From Hormiphora californensis (Eukaryota > Ctenophora > Tentaculata > Cydippida > Pleurobrachiidae): DNA of 64,000 bases. The notes beneath the pieces are model-generated. The model saw nothing but the letters and a program-made list of their open reading frames with translations, did no database searches and had not been told where the DNA came from. The stretch's first letter is position 1. The number at the start of each line of letters is the position of its first letter. Both the position numbers and the translations under genes were made by a program. This document shows, piece after piece, positions 63,601 through 64,000 of the stretch. The stretch covers positions 5,599,350-5,663,349 of the forward strand of contig CM035355.1 of NCBI GenBank assembly GCA_020137815.1. The letters run 5' to 3'.

Positions 63601-64000
63601 TGATCGCTGAGGGGTGGAATATAGGGGTAAAAGCATCAATCATCATAATAATGGTAAAGGTATCTGATCTTAGATCTGCCGGTAACGTAAAAGTAGAGTA
63701 GAGTAGTCGAGTTTAGGGGGTAAAAGTAGGGATACAATATGTTGGTTTAGGACGGGATAAGAGTTGTCCACGTGCGTGTCTACTCACATGCAGTAGAGAT
63801 GGTGGCAGGTGGACTTTCCACAACCACTCCACCCTCATACCGCGCTGAACACCGGTAACTGCCCACAACTCCACTCTCCAGGGTACTATATGTAACATAA
63901 CCGACGGAGCTGTCCTCTCCCGTTATCTCCTGAATACCGTCCCTAACCCAGATTATAGAGATGAGATTGCTACCCACTGCAGTACATGCTAGCTTGCCCG
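60641..64000 (-). CDS. Ig/sushi transmembrane receptor (3' part, partial)
   Basis: Exons: 64000-63788 (partial), 63606-63085, 62914-62639, 62539-62388, 62195-62078, 61864-61704, 61427-61274, 60931-60858, 60714-60641. They encode an Ig domain (LACTAV...WVRDG...SYRCSA), an Ig domain plus a second Ig-like fold in one exon (ITLSCVTS...YWTRNG...SYRCMAG), a Cys-less Ig-like domain (VHWSVNG), an Ig domain split over two exons (YNMTCVIR...SWSKDG...LYVCSAQ), a sushi/CCP exon with a frame break, a TM helix (LISGLVVVMVALIALGTAYI) after GTLMVQ, and a ~95-residue tail ending RELTTISN. Most module exons are phase 1-1, typical of shuffled extracellular domains. Likely an adhesion or recognition receptor; the ligand is unknown. 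Confidence 0.85.
60970..61140. mobile_element. Small pogo-like MITE
   Basis: The ends cagtcggaccccgatttag and ctaaatcggggtccgactg are flanked by TA. The interior repeats the ccgatttagtggca motif. The same end is present near 12550. It lies in an intron of the Ig receptor gene. Confidence 0.7.
61704..61864 (-). CDS. Sushi/CCP exon with an apparent 1-base deletion
   Basis: The first part reads DCRVPEIENAVFPDNQG and the last part reads LLNTWDHCLLGVGRKTVV, ending HVFSCPG: the four cysteines and Trp of a CCP module. They are in different frames, joined near AACCAAGGAAGGAGCTG (about 61810). The exon is 161 nt where its phase 1-1 neighbours require a multiple of three. It may be a sequencing error, or a dead exon that is skipped. 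Confidence 0.65.

Overview
The window is animal nuclear DNA: intron-rich genes with GT/AG splice sites, long introns full of transposons and satellites, and metazoan protein families (non-muscle myosin II, a rhodopsin-like GPCR, an Ig/sushi cell-surface receptor, an F-type-lectin-like secreted protein, PDZ modules, the 3' end of a LINE). No species marker is present. Divergent families and repeat content suggest an early-branching metazoan, with a sponge as the best guess. That is inference, not proof.

Layout. From 1 to 1114 (+) lies the last exon or exons of a coiled-coil protein. A non-muscle-type myosin II heavy chain gene fills 4285-55204 on the minus strand. I could follow it through 41 coding exons (about 1983 residues): SH3-like start, P-loop GESGAGKT, switch I, DIAGFE, SH1/SH2 helix, IQ region, long rod and a short tailpiece ending DDLSDEEL. 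Every exon junction agrees in phase except for a single extra base in exon 36. Three other genes lie inside its introns: a six-exon secreted lectin-like gene (13072-14275, +), a three-exon GPCR (40411-41722, -) and an intronless BTB-like ORF (24012-25574, +). Upstream of the myosin are decayed PDZ-coding exons inside an inverted-repeat-bounded block (55647-58702), a 5'-truncated LINE (about 59305-60580, +), and the 3' part of an Ig/sushi transmembrane receptor gene (60641-64000, -) that runs off the right edge.

Mobile DNA is dense. There is an 8-bp-TSD MITE family carrying CCAAT boxes around GTCACGTGAC, three TTAA-flanked foldback elements, elements with G-run ends, long-TIR elements, and an intron that is almost entirely nested palindromes. 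(GA)n/(CT)n tracts interrupt many introns.

The most unusual themes are: (1) a phase-compatible internal ATG exon that could start a rod-only myosin, comparable to mollusc catchin or Drosophila myosin rod protein; (2) tandem arrays in myosin introns whose units copy an exon 3' end together with its 5' splice site, the largest being 28 copies of 53 bp; (3) an 879-bp intron made mostly of hierarchical palindromes. Apparent one-base indels in otherwise conserved exons (myosin, Ig/sushi gene) could be real lesions or uncorrected sequencing errors.
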